A DNA stretch of 64,000 nt from Bacteroides sp. (GCA_014801985.1 JAAVDD010000013.1:6702-70701), one strand, 5' to 3'; positions 48,296-58,699 are shown, counted from the stretch's first letter. Numbers and translations: made by a program. Notes: generated by a model from the letters alone, not told the origin.

Positions 48296-49195
48296 ATGAG
48301 TCAACTCGGTTTAATTATAAAAAACGAATATCTTACCGATCTGAAGTCTAAATCGTTTTGGATCAGTACAATCCTTGTTCCGATTCTATTCGGGGCTTTT
48401 TCAATATTCATAGGGTTTCTTGTGCAGGATTCTGAAGCCACAAAGAAGCTTGCTAATCCGGCAGCTCCTGATCCTTCAGAAATGACTGGAATCCAGTCCA
48501 TGGGGATGCTGTGTGGTATTTTCCTCGCATTATTTCTAATGATTTATGGTGCTCAGATTTTTAATAAAGTAAAAAAGGAGAAAACTAACAGAGTCATGGA
48601 AGTTCTGGCCACTTGCGTGACAGGACGCACGATGATGCTTGGAAAGATTATTTCGGTCGGTCTTCTGGGTCTAACCCAGATGTTAATATGGATAGCTTTG
48701 GTGGTTGCAGTTTTAGGAGCTATCTTAATAGCTGTTCAGGAGTCAATTCCACTCGAATATCTGACAGATTCTCGGATTTACCTTGGTTTGATGTGGTCAT
48801 TTCTTTTCTTCTTGGGAGGATATGTTTTCTACGGATCCATCTATGCTGCATGCGGCGCCATGACAGATAAAGATAATGAAAATCAAGCTTACATGACAAT
48901 TATCACCTTCCTCCTGTTAGGTTCATTCTATATAGGAGAATATGCAGTGACAAATTCGACCAATCCATTCGTTATATTCTGCTCCTTCTTTCCCTTTACA
49001 AGCCCGACGATTGCGGCAGTAAACGCAGTGGCAGGAGCGGTTCCTGTATGGCAGTCGATATTAGCCCTTGTAGTTCTGTATATATTTAGTGCACTTTCAG
49101 TTTCCCTATCAGGTAAAATTTATACTTCATCATTACTTCTGAAAGGTAAACGATTCACCCCAAAGGATATCCTCATATTTCTGAAATCCAAATAA
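48296..49195 (+). CDS. ABC-2 type permease (NatB-like)
   Basis: Multiple TMs; VKKEKTNRVMEVLATCVTGRTMMLGKI; adjacent to ABC ATPase. Confidence 0.82.
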   Translation: MSQLGLIIKNEYLTDLKSKSFWISTILVPILFGAFSIFIGFLVQDSEATKKLANPAAPDPSEMTGIQSMGMLCGIFLALFLMIYGAQIFNKVKKEKTNRVMEVLATCVTGRTMMLGKIISVGLLGLTQMLIWIALVVAVLGAILIAVQESIPLEYLTDSRIYLGLMWSFLFFLGGYVFYGSIYAACGAMTDKDNENQAYMTIITFLLLGSFYIGEYAVTNSTNPFVIFCSFFPFTSPTIAAVNAVAGAVPVWQSILALVVLYIFSALSVSLSGKIYTSSLLLKGKRFTPKDILIFLKSK

Positions 49196-49200
49196 CGACG

Positions 49201-49258
49201 AACAACTAATAAATAGAGAGGCAGGCTTCGAAGCCTGCCTCTCTATTTATTAGTTGTT
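49201..49258. terminator. Perfect 58-bp palindrome, probable bidirectional terminator
   Basis: AACAACTAATAAATAGAGAGGCAGGCTTC / GAAGCCTGCCTCTCTATTTATTAGTTGTT with no spacer; between convergent genes. Confidence 0.85.
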
Positions 49259-50176
49259 ACTTTGATTGATAATTTCATCGATACGCTCAAAAAATTCATC
49301 TTCTGTAAGATCATAAGGAAGCCAATGAATCCTGGTTCCCCTCTTTTCCATTCCACGGAACCATGTCATCTGACGTTTAGCAAATTGATGAATGGCGATT
49401 TCCAATTGATTCACCATTTCCTCATATGAGAGTTGTCCGATTAGGTAAAGAGTCAGGAATTTATATTCAAGCCCATAATAAATCAAATCTTCCGGAGGAA
49501 TACCTCTGGAAAGAAGTGATTTTACCTCATCTACCATTCCGGCATCAAGTCGCACTCTAAGACGCTTTGAAATTGAAGCGCGTCTTCTTTCTCTCGGAAT
49601 GTCAAGACCAATTACTATGGCAGGGATCGCTACAGCGGTATCCTTTGATGTGAGGGCTGCTTCTTCCGGATGTGACTGATAATACTCACATATTTCAATT
49701 GCGCGTATGGCGCGTTTTACCGTGTCGACATCAGTGGAATTATGAAGATTTTTATATCCTTGCAGAATTTCGGTTAGCTCTTTCAGAGACCTTTTCTCAA
49801 GTTTCTGACGTAGCTCTGAATTTTCAGGGACTTCCGGCATTCGAATTCCGTTCAAGGCATTCTCTATATACATCCCGGATCCTCCGCATATAACTGGCGT
49901 TTTCTCACGTAACTTGATATCGTCATAGGCCTTTCGGAAGTCTGTTAAAAAACGATGTAAATTGTATTTTTCTCCAGCCTCACAGATATCAATAAGATGA
50001 TAGGGAATCTCCTCATATTCCTCCAAGTCTTTACCAGTGCCGAGCGACATATTGCGATATACCTGGCGAGAATCTGCAGAGATAATTTCACCTCCGAATT
50101 TACGAGCAACTTGTACTGCCCTATGAGTTTTACCACTGGCCGTAGGCCCGACAATTGCTATAGCATCTATCGCCAT
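49250..50176 (-). CDS. miaA: tRNA dimethylallyltransferase
   Basis: AIVGPTASGKTHRAVQVARKFGGEIISADSRQVYRNMSLGTGK, RQMTWFRG. Confidence 0.94.
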   Translation of the reverse strand: MAIDAIAIVGPTASGKTHRAVQVARKFGGEIISADSRQVYRNMSLGTGKDLEEYEEIPYHLIDICEAGEKYNLHRFLTDFRKAYDDIKLREKTPVICGGSGMYIENALNGIRMPEVPENSELRQKLEKRSLKELTEILQGYKNLHNSTDVDTVKRAIRAIEICEYYQSHPEEAALTSKDTAVAIPAIVIGLDIPRERRRASISKRLRVRLDAGMVDEVKSLLSRGIPPEDLIYYGLEYKFLTLYLIGQLSYEEMVNQLEIAIHQFAKRQMTWFRGMEKRGTRIHWLPYDLTEDEFFERIDEIINQSNN

Positions 50177-51534
50177 TCTTGAGTTGATTTATTACTGTCG
50201 TTTCCTCTAATTCCTCTCCACCACCTCTTGAATCGGTAAAGTTTGGTGTCAGAATTGAACATTGAAATCCTAATCCATTTCTCTTCCTGGAAATCATACC
50301 CATTCTTCTTCACCTCCTTAAGATTGAATGAAGGTTGATATGATTTCAGTTTCATCTTTCTGAAACCATCCTCATTGAATATTTTCTGAGTTAGAATAAT
50401 GGTGGCCATACGGGTGATATCGCTCACAAACGTAGCCGACATCTCCTCAGGATGATAGGAGTAGATGCGTTTGACTAATTCGAAGTCCATCCATTCCCCG
50501 TCTACATTCATTTCCGGATAATCCTCAACGGATCCATCAAGGAAATAGAAATAACGCAGAGTGCTATGTCGGTTCATACCGGGATTTTTTCTACCATAGA
50601 AGAATCGTAACTCCCCGTTATCGACACCTGTCATCCTTTTAATAAGGGTCAGTACTTCAGGTATAGTTATACCACTCACACTTCGCTTAGTCGTAAATGG
50701 AGTGTCAAGCACACGTGAGGCAGTGCGGTTGATATCCACTACCTTTGTATTTACAAAAATATGATTACCACATATCACATAATAGCGGAGATAGGTTTTT
50801 GAGGTCATATCCTGAAGCTCCTCTTGCGTGATAATCTCATTATTATCTTTTAGATCAAGATAAAGATTGTAATATCTGAACGCAAAATAGAGCTCATCGA
50901 AACTACATCCGATGATATTCATCCAAACAAATACGTAGTAGTCACGCCCATTTAATTCTGCATCAACAAAATAGAATATATAATAACTCCATATCACCAC
51001 TGAAAGTAATCCAAAGAGGAAAATCATATTTCTGAGCTGAAGATATGATTCGGAAGATAGGATACTTCCTAATTTGCTTCTTCCACTATAGTCACCTGAT
51101 GCAAGCTTACAATTGACACATATTTTCATTCTCTTCCTTCTAAGATAAATAATTGTAAGAGTAATGAAACATACCGGGTCAAGTATAAGCGATGGTAAGA
51201 AGGGTTTTGAAAAGAATGAAAATTCTTTTGGTAATTTAAATGGTAATATCTGCCAGATGTCAAGGATATTAACAAGGATAGTGCTAAATGAATAAGCCAC
51301 AGCACAGAAAAAAATTGCATATATCACCAACATACAATTTGATTTGTGCGTGAGCTTATTATTATATAGAATAGTATAAAGAATAGCTGCCGCTATAAGC
51401 GCCACTATAGGAGAGAAATAATATGGAAGAAGAGCAGAGAGCCCGACCATTACCATTATGATCAGGAGCCCTATGGAAAAATTCTTCCAGAAAGAGTAAA
51501 GCTGCTCTTTGCTTACTTTGTTTAGCTCTTCCAT
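50167..51534 (-). CDS. Uncharacterised multi-pass membrane protein with large soluble C-terminal region
   Basis: 455 aa ORF with clustered N-terminal hydrophobic segments and an ICVNC motif; overlaps miaA start by 10 bp; no family recognised. Confidence 0.7.
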   Translation of the reverse strand: MEELNKVSKEQLYSFWKNFSIGLLIIMVMVGLSALLPYYFSPIVALIAAAILYTILYNNKLTHKSNCMLVIYAIFFCAVAYSFSTILVNILDIWQILPFKLPKEFSFFSKPFLPSLILDPVCFITLTIIYLRRKRMKICVNCKLASGDYSGRSKLGSILSSESYLQLRNMIFLFGLLSVVIWSYYIFYFVDAELNGRDYYVFVWMNIIGCSFDELYFAFRYYNLYLDLKDNNEIITQEELQDMTSKTYLRYYVICGNHIFVNTKVVDINRTASRVLDTPFTTKRSVSGITIPEVLTLIKRMTGVDNGELRFFYGRKNPGMNRHSTLRYFYFLDGSVEDYPEMNVDGEWMDFELVKRIYSYHPEEMSATFVSDITRMATIILTQKIFNEDGFRKMKLKSYQPSFNLKEVKKNGYDFQEEKWIRISMFNSDTKLYRFKRWWRGIRGNDSNKSTQEWR

Positions 51535-51555
51535 ATATTATAATGAATAAGGAGA

Positions 51556-53745
51556 TTATTTTAAATTAGTGTCAAGAAAATCCTTGACTTTCTTAAACAG
51601 CTGTACACGTGCGTTACACTTGGGGAGGCTGTGCTCAAATCCGGTGAAGGACATCATGTCGAACACTTTACCTTCAAAATTTAATTTTGAAGTATATTTG
51701 AGAGTATTATAATAATGAACATTATCATCGTTTGTACCGGACATAATCAACAGACGCGAGTTCATTGCCTTAGTACGCTCCAACGCCGAAGCAGCATTAT
51801 AGCCGGCTTCGTTTTGTTGGGGAGTAGTCATATATCGTTCAGTATATATGGAGTCATAAAATCTCCAGTCAGTCACAGGGGCCATTGAGATTCCAGCCTT
51901 AAATGGCGATGAGGGCGCTGACAATTCCATCAATGTCATATAGCCTCCATAGCTCCATCCAAAACAAGCCATATTGGAGGAATCAATATATGGAAGTGTT
52001 GCGAAATAATTTGCTGCCGCAATCTGATCTTCCGTCTCCAATTGGCCAAGACGGCGATATACACTGTTGGCCCACTCCCGGCTACGGTTGCCTGTACCAC
52101 GTCCGTCTACGCAGGCCACCACGTACCCTTGTGAAGCTAAATAATACACACCTTCCATTTTCCAACGATTTAATACCTCTTGAGAATCCGGTCCATTGTA
52201 TTGATACATCAGAAGAGGATATTTCTGCGAAGTATTGAAATTTTCAGGTTTTATAATATAGGCATTCATTTCTTCCCCATTGGCATTCCTTACTTTAACA
52301 AATTCCTTTTTAGGAGCGGACGCATATTTTGAAGAATATGAAGAATTATTCTCAAGTTCAAGAATGAGTTTGCCTGAATTATCATGAATAGAATATATAT
52401 TGGGACGAGATGCATCACTATAGTTACTTACATAATAATCCATGGTGGTGCTGAATGATGCCGACTCAGTTCCCTCTTCCTTAGAAAGTCTACTGATGTT
52501 CCCTTTTCCGTCAACAGATGCTACGGATCTATTTATTGCTCCAAGCATAGTCGACTGAAAGAAATGTCGGCCACTTCGAGTATCTTTACCATAATAATCT
52601 GTCACATTCCAATCCCCCTTAGTCAATTGACGAAGAAGATTACCGTTATAATCATACTCATATAGATGACGGTAACCACTTCTTTCGCTACCTATGACAA
52701 AAGTCTTTTCCCCATAATCCACCATCTGATATGCTTCCGGGCTAAGCCAAGCCCCGCTCTTTTCAGTCATGACCAGATGTCCTACAGTTGAGCCCGGATT
52801 AACCTTATAAAGGCGAAGATCGTTCTGATCACGGTTAAGAAGCATAACCATAAGATTTATACCCTCTCCATCAAACTCTATTGATGGAACGTAATCTTCT
52901 CCTATCGGGAGATCCATGGTCTTTGTAATTCTTGTATCAAGGTTGTAGGAATGAACGGAGACCTTAGAATTTGGATAACCGGCCAAAGGATACTTATATG
53001 AATATGTAGTGGGATAAATATCCGACAATGGATTTTCCTCGCAATAACTTTTGTAATTATCAAATCCATACACCGGCACCTCGCTTTCGTCAAATCTTAC
53101 GAATGCAAGAAGATTATCATCCTTACTCCATCTTATGGTATTCACCAGAGTAAATTCCTCCTCATAACTCCAGTCGGAAGAACCGTTTATGATTTTATTC
53201 TTCACTCCATCAGTCGTGACTGCATAATCTGTATCGTAATCAAGATTGGAGATATAGATATTATTATCCCTGGTATAAGCAACCATCCTGCCATCGTGTG
53301 ACATTACGGCATCACGTTGTCTGCCATTGGAGGAAACGCGTTTTAATGTTCCGCGGAAAATATCATATACATAATATTCCGCAGTGAAAGAACGCCGATA
53401 GATAGGTTGCACATCGTTCCAAAGAAGTATTTTCTTTTCATTGGCGCTCAACTGATATCCATCGAATGAATCGATTCTTAAATCGCCCTTTATCGCATTA
53501 ACATCAAATAGAGTTGATAGAAGTTTGCCTGTTTTGTAACTGTAAACTTCTATTTTCTTTCCATCCTCACTGACAGCAGAATAAGAGATTCCGTCAGCAA
53601 GTGGGGTTATAGTCTTAATGCCCTTCGGAGCACAGATTTTTGGATCGCAAAAATCTTCCACCGTCAGCCCATAGACTGAAGATGATGAAAATGCCAACCC
53701 ACTGAGGAGTAGCCAATAGAAGGCTTTAGTTGATTTATGTGCCAT
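51556..53745 (-). CDS. S9 family peptidase, dipeptidyl-peptidase IV-like
   Basis: DPP-IV N-terminal propeller, WSYEEEF, catalytic GWSYGGYM, GTNDDNVHYYNT, GFEHSLP; start set at MAHKSTKAFYW. Confidence 0.92.
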   Translation of the reverse strand: MAHKSTKAFYWLLLSGLAFSSSSVYGLTVEDFCDPKICAPKGIKTITPLADGISYSAVSEDGKKIEVYSYKTGKLLSTLFDVNAIKGDLRIDSFDGYQLSANEKKILLWNDVQPIYRRSFTAEYYVYDIFRGTLKRVSSNGRQRDAVMSHDGRMVAYTRDNNIYISNLDYDTDYAVTTDGVKNKIINGSSDWSYEEEFTLVNTIRWSKDDNLLAFVRFDESEVPVYGFDNYKSYCEENPLSDIYPTTYSYKYPLAGYPNSKVSVHSYNLDTRITKTMDLPIGEDYVPSIEFDGEGINLMVMLLNRDQNDLRLYKVNPGSTVGHLVMTEKSGAWLSPEAYQMVDYGEKTFVIGSERSGYRHLYEYDYNGNLLRQLTKGDWNVTDYYGKDTRSGRHFFQSTMLGAINRSVASVDGKGNISRLSKEEGTESASFSTTMDYYVSNYSDASRPNIYSIHDNSGKLILELENNSSYSSKYASAPKKEFVKVRNANGEEMNAYIIKPENFNTSQKYPLLMYQYNGPDSQEVLNRWKMEGVYYLASQGYVVACVDGRGTGNRSREWANSVYRRLGQLETEDQIAAANYFATLPYIDSSNMACFGWSYGGYMTLMELSAPSSPFKAGISMAPVTDWRFYDSIYTERYMTTPQQNEAGYNAASALERTKAMNSRLLIMSGTNDDNVHYYNTLKYTSKLNFEGKVFDMMSFTGFEHSLPKCNARVQLFKKVKDFLDTNLK

Positions 53746-53814
53746 CGGTATTCCATTAGACAGCAAGGTCAGAACCATCCAAAGAGGGCTCTGACATTGC
53801 TTAAATGTTGCTTT

Positions 53815-55296
53815 TTAATATGCTCTTGCGAAAATTACTCTTTGCGAAGAGGGCTTTCCAGTCACCATGCATACACCGGGTGTCTTATCCCCTTCAAGCG
53901 GTATGCATCGTATGGTAGCTTTAGTCTCTTCCTTGATTTTCTCTTCAGTCTCAGGGGTTCCATCCCAATGGGCCATTATGAAACCGCCCTCCTCTATTTT
54001 TTCTTTGAACTCATCGTAGGTATCGACGGAGATAGTTTTTGCCTCCCTACGCTCCAAAGCCTTCTTAAAGAGGTTCTGCTGCATATCGGCCAATGTATTT
54101 TCAACAATTGACACGATATCCACAAGAGGAAGTGTCTCCTTCTCAAGAGTATCACGTCGCATAAGTTCGACAGTGCCATTTTCTATATCGCGCTGTCCTA
54201 TAGCCAAACGCACGGGTACGCCCTTAAGCTCGTAATCGGCAAACTTAAAGCCGGGACGGCGATTATCAGCATCATCATACTTCACGCTGATTCCCTTGGC
54301 ACGTAATTGCTCCACCAAAGGCATCACTGCATCTGAAATCTGCTTAAGTCCTTCGTCATTTTTATAGATAGGAACAATCACCACTTGGATAGGCGCCAGT
54401 TTTGGAGGAAGCACGAGTCCATTATCATCACTGTGTGTCATAATCAAGGCTCCCATGAGACGTGTAGAAACGCCCCAGGAGTTAGCCCATACATATTCAG
54501 GCTTGTTTTCCTTGTTCATAAAGGTCACATCGAAAGCTTTTGCGAAATTTTGACCTAAATTATGGCTTGTTCCAGCCTGAAGAGCTTTTCCATCCTGCAT
54601 CATTGCCTCGATCGAATATGTGTTCAAGGCCCCTGCAAAACGTTCATTGGGACTCTTCACCCCTATAGTCACAGGCATGGCCATATAATTCTGTGCGAAA
54701 TCCGCATAGACGTTGATCATCTCAACTGTGCGTTTCTCCGACTCTTCTGCCGTGGCATGAGCGCAATGGCCCTCCTGCCAAAGGAACTCAGAAGTGCGAA
54801 GGAACATCCTCGTACGCATCTCCCATCTCATTACATTAGCCCACTGATTAATCAACAAAGGCAGATCTCGATAGCTATGAATCCAGTTTTTATATGTACC
54901 CCAGATAATCGTCTCAGAAGTAGGGCGTACAATAAGCTCCTCTTCAAGACGAGCAGCCGGATCCACTATAACACCGGTGCCATCAGGATCATTCTTTAAT
55001 CTGTAATGTGTCACTACCGCGCACTCTTTCGCAAAACCCTCCACATGTTCAGCCTCGCGACATAGGAAAGATTTCGGTATCAAAAGTGGGAAATAGGCAT
55101 TCTGAACGCCGGTTGCTTTGAACATATCATCGAGCTGACGCTGCATTTTTTCCCAAATAGCATAACCATAAGGTTTGATCACCATACAGCCACGCACTGC
55201 CGATTGCTCTGCCAAGTCTGCTTTTACAACCAGCTCATTATACCATTGTGAATAATTTTCCGACCTTTTCGTAAGGTTCTTAAGTTCTTTTGCCAT
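53815..55296 (-). CDS. proS: Prolyl-tRNA synthetase (archaeal/eukaryotic-like type)
   Basis: [71 protein letters not shown]. Confidence 0.94.
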   Translation of the reverse strand: MAKELKNLTKRSENYSQWYNELVVKADLAEQSAVRGCMVIKPYGYAIWEKMQRQLDDMFKATGVQNAYFPLLIPKSFLCREAEHVEGFAKECAVVTHYRLKNDPDGTGVIVDPAARLEEELIVRPTSETIIWGTYKNWIHSYRDLPLLINQWANVMRWEMRTRMFLRTSEFLWQEGHCAHATAEESEKRTVEMINVYADFAQNYMAMPVTIGVKSPNERFAGALNTYSIEAMMQDGKALQAGTSHNLGQNFAKAFDVTFMNKENKPEYVWANSWGVSTRLMGALIMTHSDDNGLVLPPKLAPIQVVIVPIYKNDEGLKQISDAVMPLVEQLRAKGISVKYDDADNRRPGFKFADYELKGVPVRLAIGQRDIENGTVELMRRDTLEKETLPLVDIVSIVENTLADMQQNLFKKALERREAKTISVDTYDEFKEKIEEGGFIMAHWDGTPETEEKIKEETKATIRCIPLEGDKTPGVCMVTGKPSSQRVIFARAY

Positions 55297-55325
55297 AGAT
55301 TGGTTTTCCTTTTTATGAGGGGTCA

Positions 55326-56378
55326 TCAAACAAATGTTTCTACATTCTCTTGGCTGCCGACCGACACATTCCTACGCAAAGTTACAAATTTTATATTATC
55401 TAAGCAAACATTAACCTCGATGTTTTTTCTTTTAACAAGATTTTGTGATGTCATTTCTAAAAATTGGGTATTTGCTACCTTTATTTCACTGGAGTTCCAG
55501 TTCTCTCGCGGAGATTCTTCTTTATCGTCATTAGATGGCCTCGTAGAGTTTATATCCACAATCTTATATGGATTCTTTATAGCTTCCTGAGCTGCTTTCC
55601 TACATACCTCCCCTTCCTCCAACGTCATCCCTGCCGGGAGATAGGTGGCAATCGAAAATGGTTGTGAGAAAAGCACTCCATACCATGTGCACGATGCAAT
55701 GTATCGGCCGGTAGTGAAATCAAGATGATATCCGTCTCTGGTGAGATCGTTCCCCAGAAAAGAGGTTCTTGCATCCTGAATAGCCGTGCCTGTTGGAATT
55801 AGTCCTTTCAACTCAGGATTGTCTGCTAGTACTCTTTTGGTGCAATAAAGGATTGCTGCATACATACGTATCTGGTCGCTTGAGTATTTCTTAAATCCGG
55901 GGTGCGACGATGTGGGGGCATAGGCCCATGTCTGGTGCCATAAAAACTTCGGATGATTACCTACAATTTGTCGCACTCGTTTAATTAGTGCGGGAAGATA
56001 ACGGTAGGAGGAATAAATTCCTGAAACCGCACTCCCCTGTTGAAAAGTGATTATGTCCCAGGCCTCTTCCCTTAATGCACGAGTAAGGGTGCAATTGGAG
56101 ATAGTATCTGCTCTCCCATCGGTATAAATTTTCCGGAAACTGTAATCCCCCCGGTCATTGGTGAGGTTATTCCAATGCCGTTCAATAGAACAGGCCGGGT
56201 AATAAAGATTACCAATGATTATGTCATGTCCTCCGAGTGCCGCCATTGCACTTAAATCTTGTTCAGTTGCATCTTCAGAAAAACTATTACCGATAGCAAG
56301 TACCTTAAGAGGCTGTGCGGCATAGCCAACTTTAAATAGAGAGAAAAACAATAGTATTATAAAGAGCTTCCTTGTCAT
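55326..56378 (-). CDS. DUF4886-type (SGNH-like) secreted protein
   Basis: Signal peptide; [45 protein letters not shown]. Confidence 0.75.
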   Translation of the reverse strand: MTRKLFIILLFFSLFKVGYAAQPLKVLAIGNSFSEDATEQDLSAMAALGGHDIIIGNLYYPACSIERHWNNLTNDRGDYSFRKIYTDGRADTISNCTLTRALREEAWDIITFQQGSAVSGIYSSYRYLPALIKRVRQIVGNHPKFLWHQTWAYAPTSSHPGFKKYSSDQIRMYAAILYCTKRVLADNPELKGLIPTGTAIQDARTSFLGNDLTRDGYHLDFTTGRYIASCTWYGVLFSQPFSIATYLPAGMTLEEGEVCRKAAQEAIKNPYKIVDINSTRPSNDDKEESPRENWNSSEIKVANTQFLEMTSQNLVKRKNIEVNVCLDNIKFVTLRRNVSVGSQENVETFV

Positions 56379-56422
56379 TATCGTTGAGAATTTTTTTTGT
56401 GTTAATATCTTTCCTAACGTCT

Positions 56423-56581
56423 TTATTTGAGTCTCTGTTCGGCAGTAGCCTTCAGAGCTTCCTCATGACCCTCCAATGCAGAGAATGGTGCAAATTGTGC
56501 TGCACGGTTTTCCATTGGCATCCTGGGATGACGTTTTGGTTCATAATGAGGGAGATTAATAATAGAATCATAGTTGTTCAT
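56423..56581 (-). CDS. Small YolD-like protein, 52 aa, partner of Y-family polymerase (absent from ORF track)
   Basis: Manual translation: MNNYDSIINLPHYEPKRHPRMPMENRAAQFAPFSALEGHEEALKATAEQRLK*; ATGA overlap with polymerase stop; AGGAGG 11 nt upstream. Confidence 0.8.
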   Translation of the reverse strand: MNNYDSIINLPHYEPKRHPRMPMENRAAQFAPFSALEGHEEALKATAEQRLK

Positions 56582-58101
56582 GCTTTATGTCCTCCTATTT
56601 GGCGGTTTCGTGTTTTCTGAGTTGCTCCATCTGCAAAATTCAATCCTTTCAAGATAACATTCTTGCCGAATTTCTTCTGTAGGTCAAGGATGAGTTTCTG
56701 ACGTTCTCTTTCTTCTACAAAAAATTTGTTATCATTTGCCTCCTGCCTTTTAACAGCTTCATAATCTGTGAAAAGATCTAATTGTACAGGGGTATTTTTC
56801 TTTTTCTCAAGCAATCGTTCAGCCATAAGATTATTGGCTGTGATATTAAGTCGTCTCACTAAGAGAGAGGAATTAATCAGACGGTCAAATAGATTTGAGG
56901 TAAGCTCTCGAATTAGTCTGGACGAGGAAGTGAATGTTTTGAAATTTCCAGACCCATGTGAGGGTATAGGCACCAGGCGACCATAATGGTCTCTTTTCAC
57001 CTGGCCATGATAATTCGCTGCAATCTCAGGATTAGTCAGGCTCTCGACATCGTATCCTATATGGATCACAAGTTGATTTGTCAGCATTCCCTTCTCCACA
57101 AGTTCAAGCGCAAGAACATCCGCCATCTCTAAAAGGACAACCTTGGCCTTTTTAACACTATAGGCCTCACTTAATACCTGGCCGTTACTTATGGAATGAG
57201 TTTCGGGCCGATAGTTTTTTATATCCTTCATTTCAACCGGTTCCCAACCCCAGGCATGGTCTATCAAGAGTTCGGCATTTATTCCGAAAAGTTTATAGAG
57301 AAGATCTTCATGTTTCATGGAACAAAGAGCAATATCTCCCATCGTGGAAATTCCGTATGTTGCAAGACGTTTTGCAATGCCTCTTCCCACTCTCCAAAAA
57401 TCGGTCAACGGTGTATGATTCCAAAGTAGATGCCGATAACTTTGCTCACTGAGCGATGCGATGCGAACACCATCTTTATCAGGGGCCATTTTTTTAGCCA
57501 CAATATCCATTGCTATTTTACTCAGGTATAAGTTATCCCCTATCCCTGCGGTGGCAGTAATTCCTGTGGCGGCAAGTACATCGCGTATAATAGTCCTCGC
57601 AAAATCATGAGCGGTCATATTAAAGGATGACAAATAATCTGTGGCATCAATGAATACCTCATCAATGGAGTATATATGCATATCTTCCGGAGCCACATAA
57701 CGAAGGTAGATATCATAGATACGTGCACTATACTCTATGTAAAGAGCCATTCTCGGAGAGGCGACTATATAATCGATAGTCAATTCCGAGTGTGTTTTCA
57801 AATCTCTTAACGAATGGGATTTCCCTTTCTTCCCCCTTTCATAATTTACCTCCTCAACCCTCTGGATCACCTCAAATAGCCGAGGACGTCCTCCCAATCC
57901 AAAACTTTTAAGCGCCGGTGATACTGCCAGCACGATTGTTTTCTCAGTGCGTGATGCATCTGCCACCACAAGACATGTGTCGAGAGGGTCAAGGCCCCTT
58001 TCGACACATTCCACTGAAGCGTAGAATGATTTCAGGTCGATTGCGATATATTTGCGTGTATTCGTCGGCAAGTCTGTAGCTGATTTGTTTTTCAACTTCA
58101 A
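56578..58101 (-). CDS. Y-family (UmuC/UvrX-like) DNA polymerase
   Basis: YIAIDLKSFYASVECVERGLDPLDTCLVV, MHIYSIDEVFIDATDYL, C-terminal GLNFADGATQKTRNRQIGGHKA. Confidence 0.9.
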   Translation of the reverse strand: MKLKNKSATDLPTNTRKYIAIDLKSFYASVECVERGLDPLDTCLVVADASRTEKTIVLAVSPALKSFGLGGRPRLFEVIQRVEEVNYERGKKGKSHSLRDLKTHSELTIDYIVASPRMALYIEYSARIYDIYLRYVAPEDMHIYSIDEVFIDATDYLSSFNMTAHDFARTIIRDVLAATGITATAGIGDNLYLSKIAMDIVAKKMAPDKDGVRIASLSEQSYRHLLWNHTPLTDFWRVGRGIAKRLATYGISTMGDIALCSMKHEDLLYKLFGINAELLIDHAWGWEPVEMKDIKNYRPETHSISNGQVLSEAYSVKKAKVVLLEMADVLALELVEKGMLTNQLVIHIGYDVESLTNPEIAANYHGQVKRDHYGRLVPIPSHGSGNFKTFTSSSRLIRELTSNLFDRLINSSLLVRRLNITANNLMAERLLEKKKNTPVQLDLFTDYEAVKRQEANDNKFFVEERERQKLILDLQKKFGKNVILKGLNFADGATQKTRNRQIGGHKA

Positions 58102-58146
58102 AATTACTTATTCCTTTTTAATTTTACAACCCTCAGTAAAAATAAA

Positions 58147-58180
58147 AAGCATCACGTTCAATAAATGTGACGTGATGCTT
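58147..58180 (-). terminator. Hairpin AAGCATCACGT...ACGTGATGCTT
   Basis: 11-bp perfect stem between the DUF4293 gene and the polymerase; T run in minus orientation. Confidence 0.75.
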
Positions 58181-58204
58181 GATAGATTATAATGTCAAAA
58201 CTAT

Positions 58205-58675
58205 TTATCTCAAGCGGTCGGCTGATTTAAGGAGACGATCATCGGCATTGATTCTGTTGAACGCCAAAATATCAGCCATCAGGGCAAGGAATGGTGCACA
58301 TACCAATGTCGACCAACTTATAGTTCCGTTATCAATACCTGTGTAGGCATATATGGCAGCTGTTGCGATTACAGCAATCAATATCAATAATTCGATCATA
58401 CACAGTCTCTTCTGAAGACGGAGATTCTTAAATGTAAAGATATTGATAAATGGGATAATCGCACTCAGAAGAGAGATTGCAAACAATCCCCACGTATGCA
58501 TCAGGAATCCTGTCGGAGCGCCATTTACAGCCTCACCTTCATATTTAAACCCGAAAGTTGTAAAATTTAAGGTATAATCAGGAAGCTGCACCTGTCCTAA
58601 TGACATAAAGGTAAAAAATCCCATACACACTACTGCGATAAGGAGCAGCACCGATTGCCATCTTTGTATTACCAT
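58205..58675 (-). CDS. DUF4293 family membrane protein
   Basis: MVIQRWQSVLLLIAVVCMGFFTF; four TMs; ...LMADILAFNRINADDRLLKSADRLR C-terminus. Confidence 0.8.
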   Translation of the reverse strand: MVIQRWQSVLLLIAVVCMGFFTFMSLGQVQLPDYTLNFTTFGFKYEGEAVNGAPTGFLMHTWGLFAISLLSAIIPFINIFTFKNLRLQKRLCMIELLILIAVIATAAIYAYTGIDNGTISWSTLVCAPFLALMADILAFNRINADDRLLKSADRLR

Positions 58676-58699
58676 AATTTTTTCGATTTGGTGATTAGG

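Noticed and set aside
47347-49195. NatAB-like ABC exporter as a bacteriocin or antibiotic immunity system
   Set aside because: No precursor peptide, modification enzyme or regulator nearby; generic ABC-2 exporter following dnaG
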